From Myxococcales bacterium (GTDB taxonomy: Bacteria > Myxococcota_A > Polyangia > Palsa-1104 > JAEUJZ01), in the NCBI GenBank assembly GCA_016794505.1, contig JAEUJZ010000078.1, positions 62,001 through 126,000 of the forward strand: DNA of 64,000 bases, given 5' to 3'. The notes below the pieces were generated by a model. That model saw only the letters and a list, made by a program, of their open reading frames with translations, was not told the DNA's origin and made no database searches. This document shows positions 18,216 through 29,970 of the stretch, piece after piece. Numbering within the stretch: the first letter of the stretch is position 1; each line of letters begins with the position of its first letter. Position numbers and translations under genes: made by a program.

Positions 18216-19940
18216 CTACTTCTTCGTCGGGTCGGCAGCAGGCTTGGGCTTGCTGGGATCGAGCAGCTTGGCTGGCCCCGGCGCTGGCTTGGGCACGATC
18301 TCGGTCAGCAAGCGCGAGTCATATTCCATCGGATAGTCGATCCCCAAAAAGCGAGCCAGCGTCGGAGCAATGTCTTCGGGGCCGCAGGCCTGCGAGTACT
18401 TGCCGGGCTTGATCGTCGGGTGCATGAAAAACAGCGGCACATGGCGGTCATAGTCGTACGGCATGCCATGGCCCGTACCGCCGGGGCGATCGTCGACGTA
18501 AACGTACGGCTTCATGCGCGCCACGACATGGCCTGAGCGCGGTCCAAAGTACGAGTTCTGGAACAGATCGCGATAGGGATCGCCGCCGGTTTCCGCCCCC
18601 AGTCCAGCGGTGCCGCGGGCCAGATCCGACTGCGTGTACACCGCCGTGACCAGCCCGGATGCACCCAAGACTTCGATCACCACGGCGCTGACTTCTTCGA
18701 TGGTCAGGTTGTGCTCGCGCAGGGTCTTCTCATTCAAATAAAAGTTTGGCGGATCGAAATAGGCCATCAGGTTTTTCACGCCCGGAAACCGCTGCGCGAA
18801 GGCCTGATCGAACATCTCGTTCAGCTCTTTGGGGCGCACGCGGCGACCGGGCTGACCGCGCGCGATCAGCGTCTCGATCAGCGGCTGCGAGCCATGGTCT
18901 GCTGTCAGCACCACCAGCGTGTTTTTCAGGCCGACGCTGCGATTGACAGCGAACAGCAGCTGATCCAGCACGAGATCGAGGCGCAGCAGCTGATCCATCA
19001 TCTCGTGGCTGTCGGGGCCATAGGTGTGCCCGACGATGTCCGTCGCCGAAAAGCCCACGGCCAAGATGTCGGTGTGCTCGTCTTGGCCCAGCTGATGGCC
19101 GGCTAGCGCTTGGATGGCGACATCCAGCGTGAGCTCGTCGGCAAACGGCGTGCGCCGCAGGTCGTCATAGAAGTCTTTGTCGGGCGGCGCGCTGCGCAGC
19201 TTGTGCGGGAAGACGATGTCCTTGCGATCCCACTCGCCCTCGACGGCATCCTTGCCGGCATAGCGCTCATAGAAGCGCTCGTTGGGAATCAGGCGCGTCC
19301 ACGAGCGGCCGACGTAGCGATCGGCGTATTTCTGATCGTTCCAGTGCGACAGCCAGTCGGGCAGCTTCTGCATGTAATACGTGCTGCTGATGAAGCGGCC
19401 TTCGGCGTTTTCATACCAGTACGCAGCGTCGGCGCGTCGCCCGGCCATGAGGATCGCCGCGCGATCTTTCAGCGAGACTCCGACGACCTTGGACTTGGGC
19501 GACTTGTGCTTGAGCACATCGCCGAGAGTGAAGCCCAAAAAGTAGTGCGGGGATGCGCCACGGCCGTTGCCCCCGACCGGTGCATGTACCGGATCCTCGA
19601 CGAGGTTGACCGACTTGCCGAGCAGCTGATCGTACCAACTGTTGGCGATCATCCCGGTGTGCGAGCCGTGCTGGCCCGAAAGGATGACGGCATGGCCTGG
19701 GCCGGTCTCGCAGTTGGCGTGGCGATAGCGCGCGTTTTGAAAGTGCGCGCTCGACTGCAGCAAGGTGCGGAAGCCGCCTCGGAACAGCTTGCCGAAGCGA
19801 TCGAGGTAGTCGTACCGCATCTGGTCGATCGAAAGGACCAGGATCAGCCGCGGGCGGGGTGCGGCAGGCTGAGCCTCGGGCTGTCCTGTGAAGCACAGGC
19901 TCAGCAAGGCCAGCAGAGTGGTAACCGAGCGAATTCTCAA
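18216..19940 (-). CDS. PafA-type alkaline phosphatase (AP superfamily), secreted
   Basis: A 574-residue protein with an N-terminal signal peptide (TLLALLSLCFTGQPEAQP). The AP-superfamily metal site begins with LVLSIDQMRYDY (Asp39). The nucleophile sits in CETGPGHAVILSG (Thr79), with Asn100 (MIANSWYD) and a Lys158-x-Arg160 pair. Thr, Asn and K-x-R is the set known for calcium-independent PafA monoesterases. Further metal ligands are in VGFSATDIVGHTYGPDSHE and LTADHGSQP. It probably releases phosphate from organic phosphomonoesters in the periplasm. A perfect palindrome and a TATATT -10-like box lie upstream. Confidence 0.9.
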   Translation of the reverse strand: MRIRSVTTLLALLSLCFTGQPEAQPAAPRPRLILVLSIDQMRYDYLDRFGKLFRGGFRTLLQSSAHFQNARYRHANCETGPGHAVILSGQHGSHTGMIANSWYDQLLGKSVNLVEDPVHAPVGGNGRGASPHYFLGFTLGDVLKHKSPKSKVVGVSLKDRAAILMAGRRADAAYWYENAEGRFISSTYYMQKLPDWLSHWNDQKYADRYVGRSWTRLIPNERFYERYAGKDAVEGEWDRKDIVFPHKLRSAPPDKDFYDDLRRTPFADELTLDVAIQALAGHQLGQDEHTDILAVGFSATDIVGHTYGPDSHEMMDQLLRLDLVLDQLLFAVNRSVGLKNTLVVLTADHGSQPLIETLIARGQPGRRVRPKELNEMFDQAFAQRFPGVKNLMAYFDPPNFYLNEKTLREHNLTIEEVSAVVIEVLGASGLVTAVYTQSDLARGTAGLGAETGGDPYRDLFQNSYFGPRSGHVVARMKPYVYVDDRPGGTGHGMPYDYDRHVPLFFMHPTIKPGKYSQACGPEDIAPTLARFLGIDYPMEYDSRLLTEIVPKPAPGPAKLLDPSKPKPAADPTKK

Positions 19941-19975
19941 GTGTACGGCCGCCGCGAGAGGAGAACGACCCTACG

Positions 19976-20019
19976 AATATATCAAGCTTGTCTGGGCGAC
20001 CGAATCACGAAGTTCGTGA
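19976..20019 (-). promoter_or_regulatory. Putative promoter and operator of the PafA-type phosphatase gene
   Basis: On the minus strand TATATT (19976-19981) is a good -10 box about 36 bp before the ATG. The -35 region (TTCGGT with a 17-bp spacer) is poor. Just upstream of it is the perfect palindrome TCACGAA-G-TTCGTGA (20005-20019), placed where an activator could bind. It does not look like a Pho box. Confidence 0.4.
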
Positions 20020-20130
20020 CGGTGGATTCTTGTGGCGAGGGCGGGTTCTAACGCAGGGTGTTGTACAGAGCGCTCGGTGCGGCCATGGCAAGGCCAGAAG
20101 CGGCTGTCGCAGCGTCGGGGGCCGAGATCG

Positions 20131-20574
20131 CTAGATGCCGAGCAGCTTGTCGATCTCTCTCTGATCCATCGCCTTCTTCGGCTTGGGGGCGGGGGCGGGC
20201 GCCGCAGGCTTCGCAGCAGCCGGCTCGCTCTTCTTGCTGCTGCCGCCGCCCTTGCTGCTGTGGTGGCGCTTGCTGCCGCCGGCCTTCTCGCCCTTCTCGC
20301 TTTTTTCGCCCTTTTCGTCGCTGGCTGCCGGCTTGTCGTTGGCAGCCACCGGCTCGCTCGGCGTGGTCGGCTTGTCCGCAGCGGGAACGGTCGGCGTGCT
20401 CGGTCCCGCGACGGTGGCTGGCGGGGTTGCTGCCACCACCGATTTCTTCGAGATGACAAGAAACATGACCGATGCGAGACCGATCAGAAGGAAAGCGACA
20501 CAACCACCAACGATGAAGACCCACTTGGGTGGGCCGCTTTGATGGACAACAGGTGCAAACGGATCGCGCGCCAT
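20131..20574 (-). CDS. Single-TM protein with low-complexity C-terminal region
   Basis: A 147-residue protein of unknown function. The N-terminus MARDPFAPVVHQSGPPKW leads into one TM helix (VFIVGGCVAFLLIGLASVMFLVI, about residues 19-41). A Pro/Ala/Thr/Lys/Ser/Gly-rich linker follows (KGEKSEKGEKAGG, KGGGSSKKSEP). The conserved-looking end KKAMDQREIDKLLGI could be a docking peptide. The ATG at 20572-20574 is chosen because the open frame upstream lacks codon bias. It stands alone between the phosphatase and OmpA genes. Confidence 0.6.
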   Translation of the reverse strand: MARDPFAPVVHQSGPPKWVFIVGGCVAFLLIGLASVMFLVISKKSVVAATPPATVAGPSTPTVPAADKPTTPSEPVAANDKPAASDEKGEKSEKGEKAGGSKRHHSSKGGGSSKKSEPAAAKPAAPAPAPKPKKAMDQREIDKLLGI

Positions 20575-20875
20575 GTTCGGCTGGACTCCTGTGCTCGACG
20601 TGAACACGCAAATACTATACCGACCCTCTGACCGCCAAGTGCGGATTGATCTGCGACGCACGCTAAGGGGGCGTAGGCTCTGGCAATTCCGCGACAGGTA
20701 TTCACCGGGGGGCACGGATTTCGGCAGGGATCGACGCTGAAAACCCGCGCAGTCCGGCTGGGCCCGCTGCTGTCGCGCCCCTGCGTCTATCGCCGCCCAG
20801 GGCTTGAGCTTCTGTCGACTGGGGACTTCTGTCCGTAGCAGCCTGACCCGCTGCGGGGAAGCCTGCCTCAGCCTC
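20575..20875. other. Intergenic, 301 bp, nothing recognised
   Basis: The region lies between the start of the single-TM gene and the stop of the OmpA-family gene. I looked for riboswitch consensus motifs, terminators and frames with codon bias and found nothing convincing. Confidence 0.4.
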
Positions 20876-22804
20876 CTAGGGATTGGGCTCGCGCGGGGCG
20901 GGCTCCGCTTGCGGGCCTTGCTCGCGTTCGACTTGGTCGAGCAGCATGTCCAGGCGGGACTTCTGGGTCTTCGGTCCGGTCTTGCGCTCGGTCGGCTCGG
21001 CGGGCTCGCTCAGGGCGGCGCGCTCTTGCTCTTCGACGCGCTTTAGCTCGCCGTCTGACAGCACCGGATCGACGGGACGAAAATCGCCGCGACGGTTGCG
21101 GGTGGCTTGCAGCCGACGGCTGGTGCTCTCGGGCTCACCCTCAGGCGGCAGCATCGGCAGCGTGCGTCCCATGCCTTTGGTCTGCAGCCGATCGGCGGCG
21201 ATGCCCTGCGCCACCAGCCAGTTCTTGATGGCCTCAGCTCGCTCAAGGGCTAGGCGCTCGCTGTCGGCCGCTTTGCCTTCTTTGTCTGCGTGGCCGCGAA
21301 TCAAGAGCTTCTTGCGGCCGGGATTCTTGCGCAGCTGATCGGCCAGCGCGTTCAGCGTTTCGTTGTTGCGCGCGTCGAGCTTGGCGCTGCGCTTGGCGAA
21401 AAAGATCGGCTGCAGCGACTTCAGAAACGCCTCTTCCGCGGCTTCGTCTCGCGGCGCTTGCACGGTGGGACAGCCGCGGCGCTTGGCATCGGGCTTGTCT
21501 CCTGAAGCCTCGTCGGGGCACTGGTCTTCGCTGTCGAGCACCCCATCGCGATCGCGGTCGGGAAGCGGACAGCCTTTGCGGGCCGGATCGGGCTTGTCGC
21601 CCAGGGCTTCTTTCGGGCAGGCATCTTCGTTGTCGAACACGCCGTCGCGATCTTGATCGCCCAAGGGGCAGCCCAAGCGCTTGAGATCGGGGTGCATGCC
21701 ACGCGGCTCTTGCGGGCACAGATCGTTCTGGTCGGCGATGCCGTCGTTGTCTTGGTCTGCGGCCAGCGGGCAGCCGTTTCTGCGGATATCGGGATCGGCC
21801 ACGCCTTTTTCTTGGGGACAGGCGTCGTCTTTGTCGGGCACACCGTCTTTGTCAAAGTCAGGAGCCGGCGGCCTGCGGATCGGCGCATAGGCCAGGCGAA
21901 ACAGGAATCGGACATCGGGCGTACCGGGCTCGCGCAGGATGCCCAGGCCCACGGCGGCGCCGACCTGTACTTGGTGCGCGATGTTGTAATGGGCGCCAAG
22001 CAGCGTCTCAAGGCTGGTGTAGTCGCGAGCAAACGCGTTGCCGCCTGTGAGCACGGTGCTCAGCAAGACCTCGGGTCCGATGGCGAAGCGATAAAACAGG
22101 TCGGCGTAGCTACCGGACAGGCCCAGCTGTAGCTCGGGCCCGATGGTCACCGTCTGCCCCAGCAGCGCCTCGGCGCGGTACAGGAAGGTGCCCGTGAACG
22201 ACCAGCGGAACTTGCGATACCAGCCGCCCAGGATGGCTTTGGACGAAACGCGCACCGTCTGCTCGCTGACTTGCGGCGCGATGCTGTCGTTGAAGCGGCG
22301 CAGCGGCACCCAGACGGCCGCGGCGAAGTGAACCGAAAACGGCGTCTTGTCGGCGTGTCCGTACAGCCGCACCTGGCCTGAAAAACGGGGATCTCCGACG
22401 GCGGCGCCGGCAAGTGGGGTGACTCCGGCCAGGGCTTCGCCGCGCTCAAGCAGCGTCACGGGCAGCGAAAACGACAGGTTCACGCGATCGAACAGCGACG
22501 TGGCCAGCTCAAAGTGACCCAAGAGCTGGTGCATGATGATCGGGTCGAGTGTCGCGAAGCTGCCTCGTGAGCTCAAGCGACCCAAGACGAGCGCGTTGTG
22601 GCCATAGTTCGTGGTCAAGCCCAGGGCGATGTATCGCGTCGACGAGTACCACGGATGATCGACCATGAACGACCACTCGCCGACCGTCGTGGGCTCGTAG
22701 CGATTGAGCTGAAAGCCGATGTTCTGCGCCATCGCGGGGCGTACGAGCCAGGCCAAAAGCAGCGCCGAAAGCGCGCACCAGGCCCGCCATGTCCGTCGCT
22801 GCAT
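20876..22804 (-). CDS. OmpA-family outer-membrane protein with TSP3 calcium repeats
   Basis: A 642-residue protein. It has a signal peptide (LSALLLAWLVRPAMAQ) and an N-terminal ~290-residue barrel-like region. Four thrombospondin type-3-like repeats follow (for example DFDKDGVPDKDDACPQE, DQDRDGVFDNEDACPKE), which bind calcium and carry paired Cys. The OmpA/MotB peptidoglycan-binding domain follows (IFFAKRSAKLD ... LLIRGHADKEGKAADSERLALERAEAI), then a charged tail of ~90 residues. It probably anchors the outer membrane to the cell wall. The ATG at 22802-22804 gives a proper signal peptide; the frame runs 44 codons further without sense. It is the last of four co-directional genes, 73 bp after the Gly-rich lipoprotein. 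Confidence 0.85.
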   Translation of the reverse strand: MQRRTWRAWCALSALLLAWLVRPAMAQNIGFQLNRYEPTTVGEWSFMVDHPWYSSTRYIALGLTTNYGHNALVLGRLSSRGSFATLDPIIMHQLLGHFELATSLFDRVNLSFSLPVTLLERGEALAGVTPLAGAAVGDPRFSGQVRLYGHADKTPFSVHFAAAVWVPLRRFNDSIAPQVSEQTVRVSSKAILGGWYRKFRWSFTGTFLYRAEALLGQTVTIGPELQLGLSGSYADLFYRFAIGPEVLLSTVLTGGNAFARDYTSLETLLGAHYNIAHQVQVGAAVGLGILREPGTPDVRFLFRLAYAPIRRPPAPDFDKDGVPDKDDACPQEKGVADPDIRRNGCPLAADQDNDGIADQNDLCPQEPRGMHPDLKRLGCPLGDQDRDGVFDNEDACPKEALGDKPDPARKGCPLPDRDRDGVLDSEDQCPDEASGDKPDAKRRGCPTVQAPRDEAAEEAFLKSLQPIFFAKRSAKLDARNNETLNALADQLRKNPGRKKLLIRGHADKEGKAADSERLALERAEAIKNWLVAQGIAADRLQTKGMGRTLPMLPPEGEPESTSRRLQATRNRRGDFRPVDPVLSDGELKRVEEQERAALSEPAEPTERKTGPKTQKSRLDMLLDQVEREQGPQAEPAPREPNP

Positions 22805-22877
22805 GGCATTCGAAGAGGCCCGGCGGGCGAGACCTCGGGGCTGCGCGTGGCGGCGATCGAAGCGAGCCAGCACGCGC

Positions 22878-25397
22878 CTAGAGCCTTCCCTGGGCGGCTT
22901 GCCGGCGCCGCGTCGCGCGTCGCAGAGACACGCCAAAAACCGCGAGCATGGGCAGCCCCAGGCCCAGCCACCAAGGCGACAAGCCCATCACGCTTCGGCT
23001 CGACAGCGAACAGCCAAAGCCGCCGCCGGCTGCGTACAGCATCGAGGCTCCTATCGGGATGTCCCAGACGGCGGTGTTGTCGATGGGCTTGGACTCGCTG
23101 TTGTCGCTGGTGGACACCGTCGCGATGATGCGAATCGAGGTGGCTCCCGGCGGCGGGGTGACGGTTAGGCGCAGCTCAGAGACCTGATCGCGTCCAAGCG
23201 GCGTCTGGCGCAGACAGGTGACCTGCTGGTTCATGATGTTGCAGTTCCAGCTATCGGCGAACAGCACGCCACGCAAAAGAGCGCCCGCCGGCAAGGAAAA
23301 CGAGATGCTGGCCGCCGAGGTCGAGCTTGGCCCCTTGTTGTTCACGTTGAAGATGTACGTCAGGTCTTCGCCGGTTGCTGGCTCTAGCGGATCGGTGCTG
23401 ACGGAGAGCGTCATGTCGATCAGGCTGCCAGCGACGACATTGCTGCTGGCGCTGCCGACGTTGTTGGCAAGCTGCGGATCGCTGTAGCCCAGCGGCAAAG
23501 ACGCGGTCAGAAGATAGTTCAGCATGCCGGCGCCCATGCTGCTTGGCACCAAGCCCGACAGAGAAAAGACCACCTCGCCACCGTTTGGCAGATCGATGAC
23601 GCTGGGCAGGTTGCCGCTTCCCGACGCGGCTGGGCAGGTGGCGCCGCCGTTGGCCGTACACGCCCAGGTCACGCTGGTCAGAACCAGCGGCTGCTGTTCG
23701 ATGAGGCGAATGTCCGTCAGTGAAAGCGGGCCCAGGTTCTTGACGCTGGCGGTAAAGCGAGCCTGGCCACCGGGCAGGGTCACCGTCTGTCCCGCGGTGA
23801 CCGCCACTTGGACGTCGCTTGAGATGCAGACCGGATACTGCGCGCCGACGGTGGGAATGGCATCGACACTGGCTTGGCCCATGCTGCCGAATGTGGCGCC
23901 ATTGGACGGAAACTCTGCGACGGCGACACCGTTGTTGCTGCCGGCTGTGCCGCCGTTGGCAGTGCGTGCGGCCGCCCCTGACACGGTTGCAATGAAGCCG
24001 CCACCGCCGCCGCCACCAGGACCTTGGCTGTTGTCGCCGCTTGACGGGCCCGCGCCGCCGTTGCCGCCGCTTGCCTGCACGCTGATGCCGCTGAACGTGC
24101 GACTGGGCGCCAGCACCACGCTGCCACCGCCACCGCCGCCGCCGCCGCCTTCGTTTTGGCCGCCTGAGAATCCATTTCCCCCGTTGGCGAACACGGTCCC
24201 AGGCCCCGTGATGTCGCGCGCAAACACGAGCACGATGCCGCCGCCGTTTCCCCCGCGTGAGGTTGCCGCCGAGAGGCCTTCCCCGGCGCCGCCGCCGCCG
24301 CCCATGTACAGCACGCGATGCGGAACATTGGTCAGCGGTCGGCCGCCACGTCCGCCGACTTCTCGTCGCTGATCGCCGCCCCATGCCGCGTTGCCGGGCG
24401 GAATGGTCAGCGCGTTCTGATTCGAGATCGCCGAGCTATAGCCGCCGCGTCCACCACCGCTTGAGCTGCTGTTTTGGTTGCCGTTTGCAGCATAGGCCGG
24501 GTCCTGCGCCCAGGCTGCGGCTCCGACGACGTTGTTGTCCATGACGCCGTGTCCGGTCCACTGCACGCCGCTATCGCCATTGCCGCCGCCGCCGCCGCCT
24601 GCGCGAGCCACGTTGCCGCCACCGCCCCCATTGGCAGGAGCCCCGCGACCAAAGCCGCCACTTACCAAGCTGGCCTGAAAGCCGCCGACCCCTTCGCCTT
24701 TTTCGCCGCCATCGCCGCTGGCTGCCGAACGGTAGTTCGCTGGGTTTGCGCCGTTGCTGGTTGTATCGCTGCTGCCTCCCCGGAAGCCGCGCCCGTTGAC
24801 ATCGATGTTGCCGTTGCCCGAGAAGCGCACGAAGTCTTGCGCAAAGATCGCCACGACGCCGCCCGTGCTGCCATCCCACTGCGGAGCGCCAATCGATGTG
24901 CCATTGGGGACGGTGAGCGTGGTGTACTGCGGAACGCGAATGACCTGCGTACGGCCCGCCGCCAGGTAGCTATTGCGCAAGCCGCCGCAGCTTCCGTCGA
25001 GCGTCAGATCGTTGCCGTTCACAGCGCTGATCCCGATCAGCTCGTACTGCCCAGCACCGTTTAGATCTAGGATCGTCCCGTATGCCTCGCCGTCGATCGT
25101 GTCGAGCGATGCACCCTGCATTTGCATCAGCATCAGCAGGTCGCCGGCCTGCAGCACGCCCAGGTTGTTCACCGACGCGACTGTGATGCTCGTCGAGCCA
25201 CGGTTGGCGTTGCTGGCCAGCGGGCCATAGGTGTTGACGGGCTGGTTCGGCGACGAGATGGTCTGCGCGCCGTCTTTGCCCAGAAGCGGCCCTTTGCGCT
25301 GCCCCAGCGCATCCTCCAAGGCCGCGGGCGTGCAGGCCGAAAGAGCGAGAGCCAGACCAAGGCACCCGTGTGTGAGCCTTCGCAGAGAGGAGCGCAT
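22878..25397 (-). CDS. Glycine-rich lipoprotein with DUF11 repeats and MYXO-CTERM-like tail
   Basis: An 839-residue protein. The N-terminus has a lipobox (LALSACTP). A middle region to about residue 520 is dominated by Gly-rich loops (GGGGAGEG, GGGGGGGGG), with beta-type segments before it. Two DUF11-like repeats follow (VTLPGGQARFTASVKNLGPLSLTDIRL... and EPATGEDLTYIFNVNNKGPSSTSAAS...). The tail GGGFGCSLSS, then WWLGLGLPMLAVFGV, then RRATRRR, has the Cys-TM-Arg layout of MYXO-CTERM sorting signals, used in Myxococcota for surface sorting. Having both a lipobox and this tail is unusual. The ATG at 25395-25397 places the signal peptide correctly. It lies 28 bp after topB. Confidence 0.8.
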   Translation of the reverse strand: MRSSLRRLTHGCLGLALALSACTPAALEDALGQRKGPLLGKDGAQTISSPNQPVNTYGPLASNANRGSTSITVASVNNLGVLQAGDLLMLMQMQGASLDTIDGEAYGTILDLNGAGQYELIGISAVNGNDLTLDGSCGGLRNSYLAAGRTQVIRVPQYTTLTVPNGTSIGAPQWDGSTGGVVAIFAQDFVRFSGNGNIDVNGRGFRGGSSDTTSNGANPANYRSAASGDGGEKGEGVGGFQASLVSGGFGRGAPANGGGGGNVARAGGGGGGNGDSGVQWTGHGVMDNNVVGAAAWAQDPAYAANGNQNSSSSGGGRGGYSSAISNQNALTIPPGNAAWGGDQRREVGGRGGRPLTNVPHRVLYMGGGGGAGEGLSAATSRGGNGGGIVLVFARDITGPGTVFANGGNGFSGGQNEGGGGGGGGGSVVLAPSRTFSGISVQASGGNGGAGPSSGDNSQGPGGGGGGGFIATVSGAAARTANGGTAGSNNGVAVAEFPSNGATFGSMGQASVDAIPTVGAQYPVCISSDVQVAVTAGQTVTLPGGQARFTASVKNLGPLSLTDIRLIEQQPLVLTSVTWACTANGGATCPAASGSGNLPSVIDLPNGGEVVFSLSGLVPSSMGAGMLNYLLTASLPLGYSDPQLANNVGSASSNVVAGSLIDMTLSVSTDPLEPATGEDLTYIFNVNNKGPSSTSAASISFSLPAGALLRGVLFADSWNCNIMNQQVTCLRQTPLGRDQVSELRLTVTPPPGATSIRIIATVSTSDNSESKPIDNTAVWDIPIGASMLYAAGGGFGCSLSSRSVMGLSPWWLGLGLPMLAVFGVSLRRATRRRQAAQGRL

Positions 25398-25425
25398 GGA
25401 ACCACTGTAAAACAAAATGGCGGGC

Positions 25426-28215
<2,790 letters not shown>

Positions 28216-28248
28216 CGCGCCTTGCCCCCCGTCGCTGCGTTGCCATGG

Positions 28249-29898
28249 CTAGCGCTTTTGAGCCAAGCGCAGAAGGTTCTTGCCAACACCCCACAGCGCT
28301 CGCGCGCGGGTCGGCAGATCGGGACCATAAAGCAGGGCCACGGCCTGTTTCAGCAGCGGAAACGTCGCTGGCTGCACCGGGTACAGCGACATCGCCGCGT
28401 GGATTGGGAAGCGATCGCTGACCACGGTCTTTTGCTGGCAGCAGGCGCGCAGACCCTCGCGCCCGTTGATCTTGCCCAGGCCCGAGATGCGCACGCCGCC
28501 AAACGGCGCCGACTGCACCATGTACGCGATGCCAAAGTCGTTGATCACCGTCATGCCCGCCGAGATGCCCGCGGCAATGCGCTCGGCTCGCGCCAGATCG
28601 TTGCTGAACACGCTCGATCCCAGGCCATAGGCCGTCGCGTTGGCCAGGCGGATCGCTTCCTCTTCGCTGTCGACGCGCTGGATGGTCATCACCGGGCCGA
28701 AGGTCTCGTGCTGCACCAGCTCCATCGACGGGTTCACGTCGACGATCACCGTCGGTTCAAAGAACTGCCCCGGCCAGCTGGGGTTTCGCCGTCCGCCGAC
28801 CAGCACGCGAGCGCCTTTTTGCACGGCATCGGCGATCTGGCGCTCGATGATCTCAAGCTGGCGCGGCATGGTGGTGGCGCCGACGTCGAAGCGACCGCGC
28901 TCGGGCGGCTCTAGGCTGGGGGGGCCTTGGCGCAGCGCGGATACGCGGGTGCAGACCGCCTCGACAAAGCGCTCGTAGATACCGGAAAATACATAAAGCC
29001 GCTCGGCCCCGACGCACATCTGGCCGCAGGCGGTGTAGACGCCGAGCATGGCGGCAGCGACGGCCTGTTCCAGGTCGGCGTCGTCGCAGATGATCATCGG
29101 ATCTTTCCCGCCTAGCTCAAGCACGACGTCGGTCAGCGTCTCGGATGCGGCGGCCATGACGCGGCGGCCGTTTTCTGGCGAGCCCGTAAAGAAGATCTTT
29201 TCCACGCCCGAGGTCACAAGCGCGCTGCCGGTCTCGCCCGCGCCTGTGATGATCTGCACCAGATCCGGCGAGTGGCCACAGCGGCGCAGCACGTCGCTGA
29301 TCAGCGCTTGGTAACCAGCGGCCGAGCCCGAGGCTAGCTCGGACACCTTGGCCACCACCGCGTTTCCGGCGAACAGCGCGGGCACGACCGGGCAGAAGAT
29401 GTTGTGAAACGGAAAGTTCCACGGGCAGATGACGCCGATCACGCCGAGCGGGTGGTACTCGACACGCGCGGTCTTGTGCAGCATCAGTCCCGACGGGCGC
29501 GACTCGGTCTTTAGGTCGTCTTCGCCGTGTGCGATCAGGTAGCGGATCTTTTCGCAGACCGGGAAGACCTCGCCCATGGCCGCGTCGACCAGCGTCTTGC
29601 CCGAGTCGCGTGAGGCCAGGGTGCAGATCTCGTCCTGTCGCGCGACGATCTCGGCGAGCAGCGTGCGCAGCACATGACGGCGCTGGGCGTAGGTGGTCTT
29701 GCCCCAGGCGGCCTGCGCTCGACGGCCGCGCTCGACGGCGGAAACGACCTGAGCCCTGCTGTACACCGGCACCTCGCCCAGCGATTCCAGCGTCGCCGGA
29801 TCGCGGCAGGGCAGGGTGGCAGGCGCCGAAGGAGCCTCAGGGGAAGCCTGGGGACGCGGCGCGGCCTTGGATGCGGGGGCCGGGTTGGTGCTCAGCAT
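28249..29898 (-). CDS. NAD(P)-dependent aldehyde dehydrogenase
   Basis: A 549-residue ALDH-superfamily enzyme. A Pro/Ala-rich leader precedes a standard fold: GVIGVICPWNFPFHN (cofactor site), FFTGSPENGRRVM, catalytic Glu in VLELGGKDP and catalytic Cys in ACGQMCVGAER, then HETFGPVMTI near the end. The substrate cannot be told from sequence. The ATG at 29896-29898 is chosen over a TTG two codons upstream because AAGGAAA lies about 8 nt before it. It is divergent from a secreted-protein gene (72 bp between starts) and leads a co-directional row with topB, the Gly-rich lipoprotein and the OmpA-family gene. Confidence 0.9.
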   Translation of the reverse strand: MLSTNPAPASKAAPRPQASPEAPSAPATLPCRDPATLESLGEVPVYSRAQVVSAVERGRRAQAAWGKTTYAQRRHVLRTLLAEIVARQDEICTLASRDSGKTLVDAAMGEVFPVCEKIRYLIAHGEDDLKTESRPSGLMLHKTARVEYHPLGVIGVICPWNFPFHNIFCPVVPALFAGNAVVAKVSELASGSAAGYQALISDVLRRCGHSPDLVQIITGAGETGSALVTSGVEKIFFTGSPENGRRVMAAASETLTDVVLELGGKDPMIICDDADLEQAVAAAMLGVYTACGQMCVGAERLYVFSGIYERFVEAVCTRVSALRQGPPSLEPPERGRFDVGATTMPRQLEIIERQIADAVQKGARVLVGGRRNPSWPGQFFEPTVIVDVNPSMELVQHETFGPVMTIQRVDSEEEAIRLANATAYGLGSSVFSNDLARAERIAAGISAGMTVINDFGIAYMVQSAPFGGVRISGLGKINGREGLRACCQQKTVVSDRFPIHAAMSLYPVQPATFPLLKQAVALLYGPDLPTRARALWGVGKNLLRLAQKR

Positions 29899-29970
29899 GG
29901 GCAAAATTTCCTTCCGTATCGCGGCTGGCTAGTATCGCCGCAGCACGCATTCTGTGAAGAGGAGATCGCG

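Noticed and set aside
20640..20875. Possible cobalamin or other riboswitch upstream of the OmpA-family stop
   Set aside because: Short matches only; no consensus core, and it lies at the 3' side of the minus-strand gene rather than in a leader.
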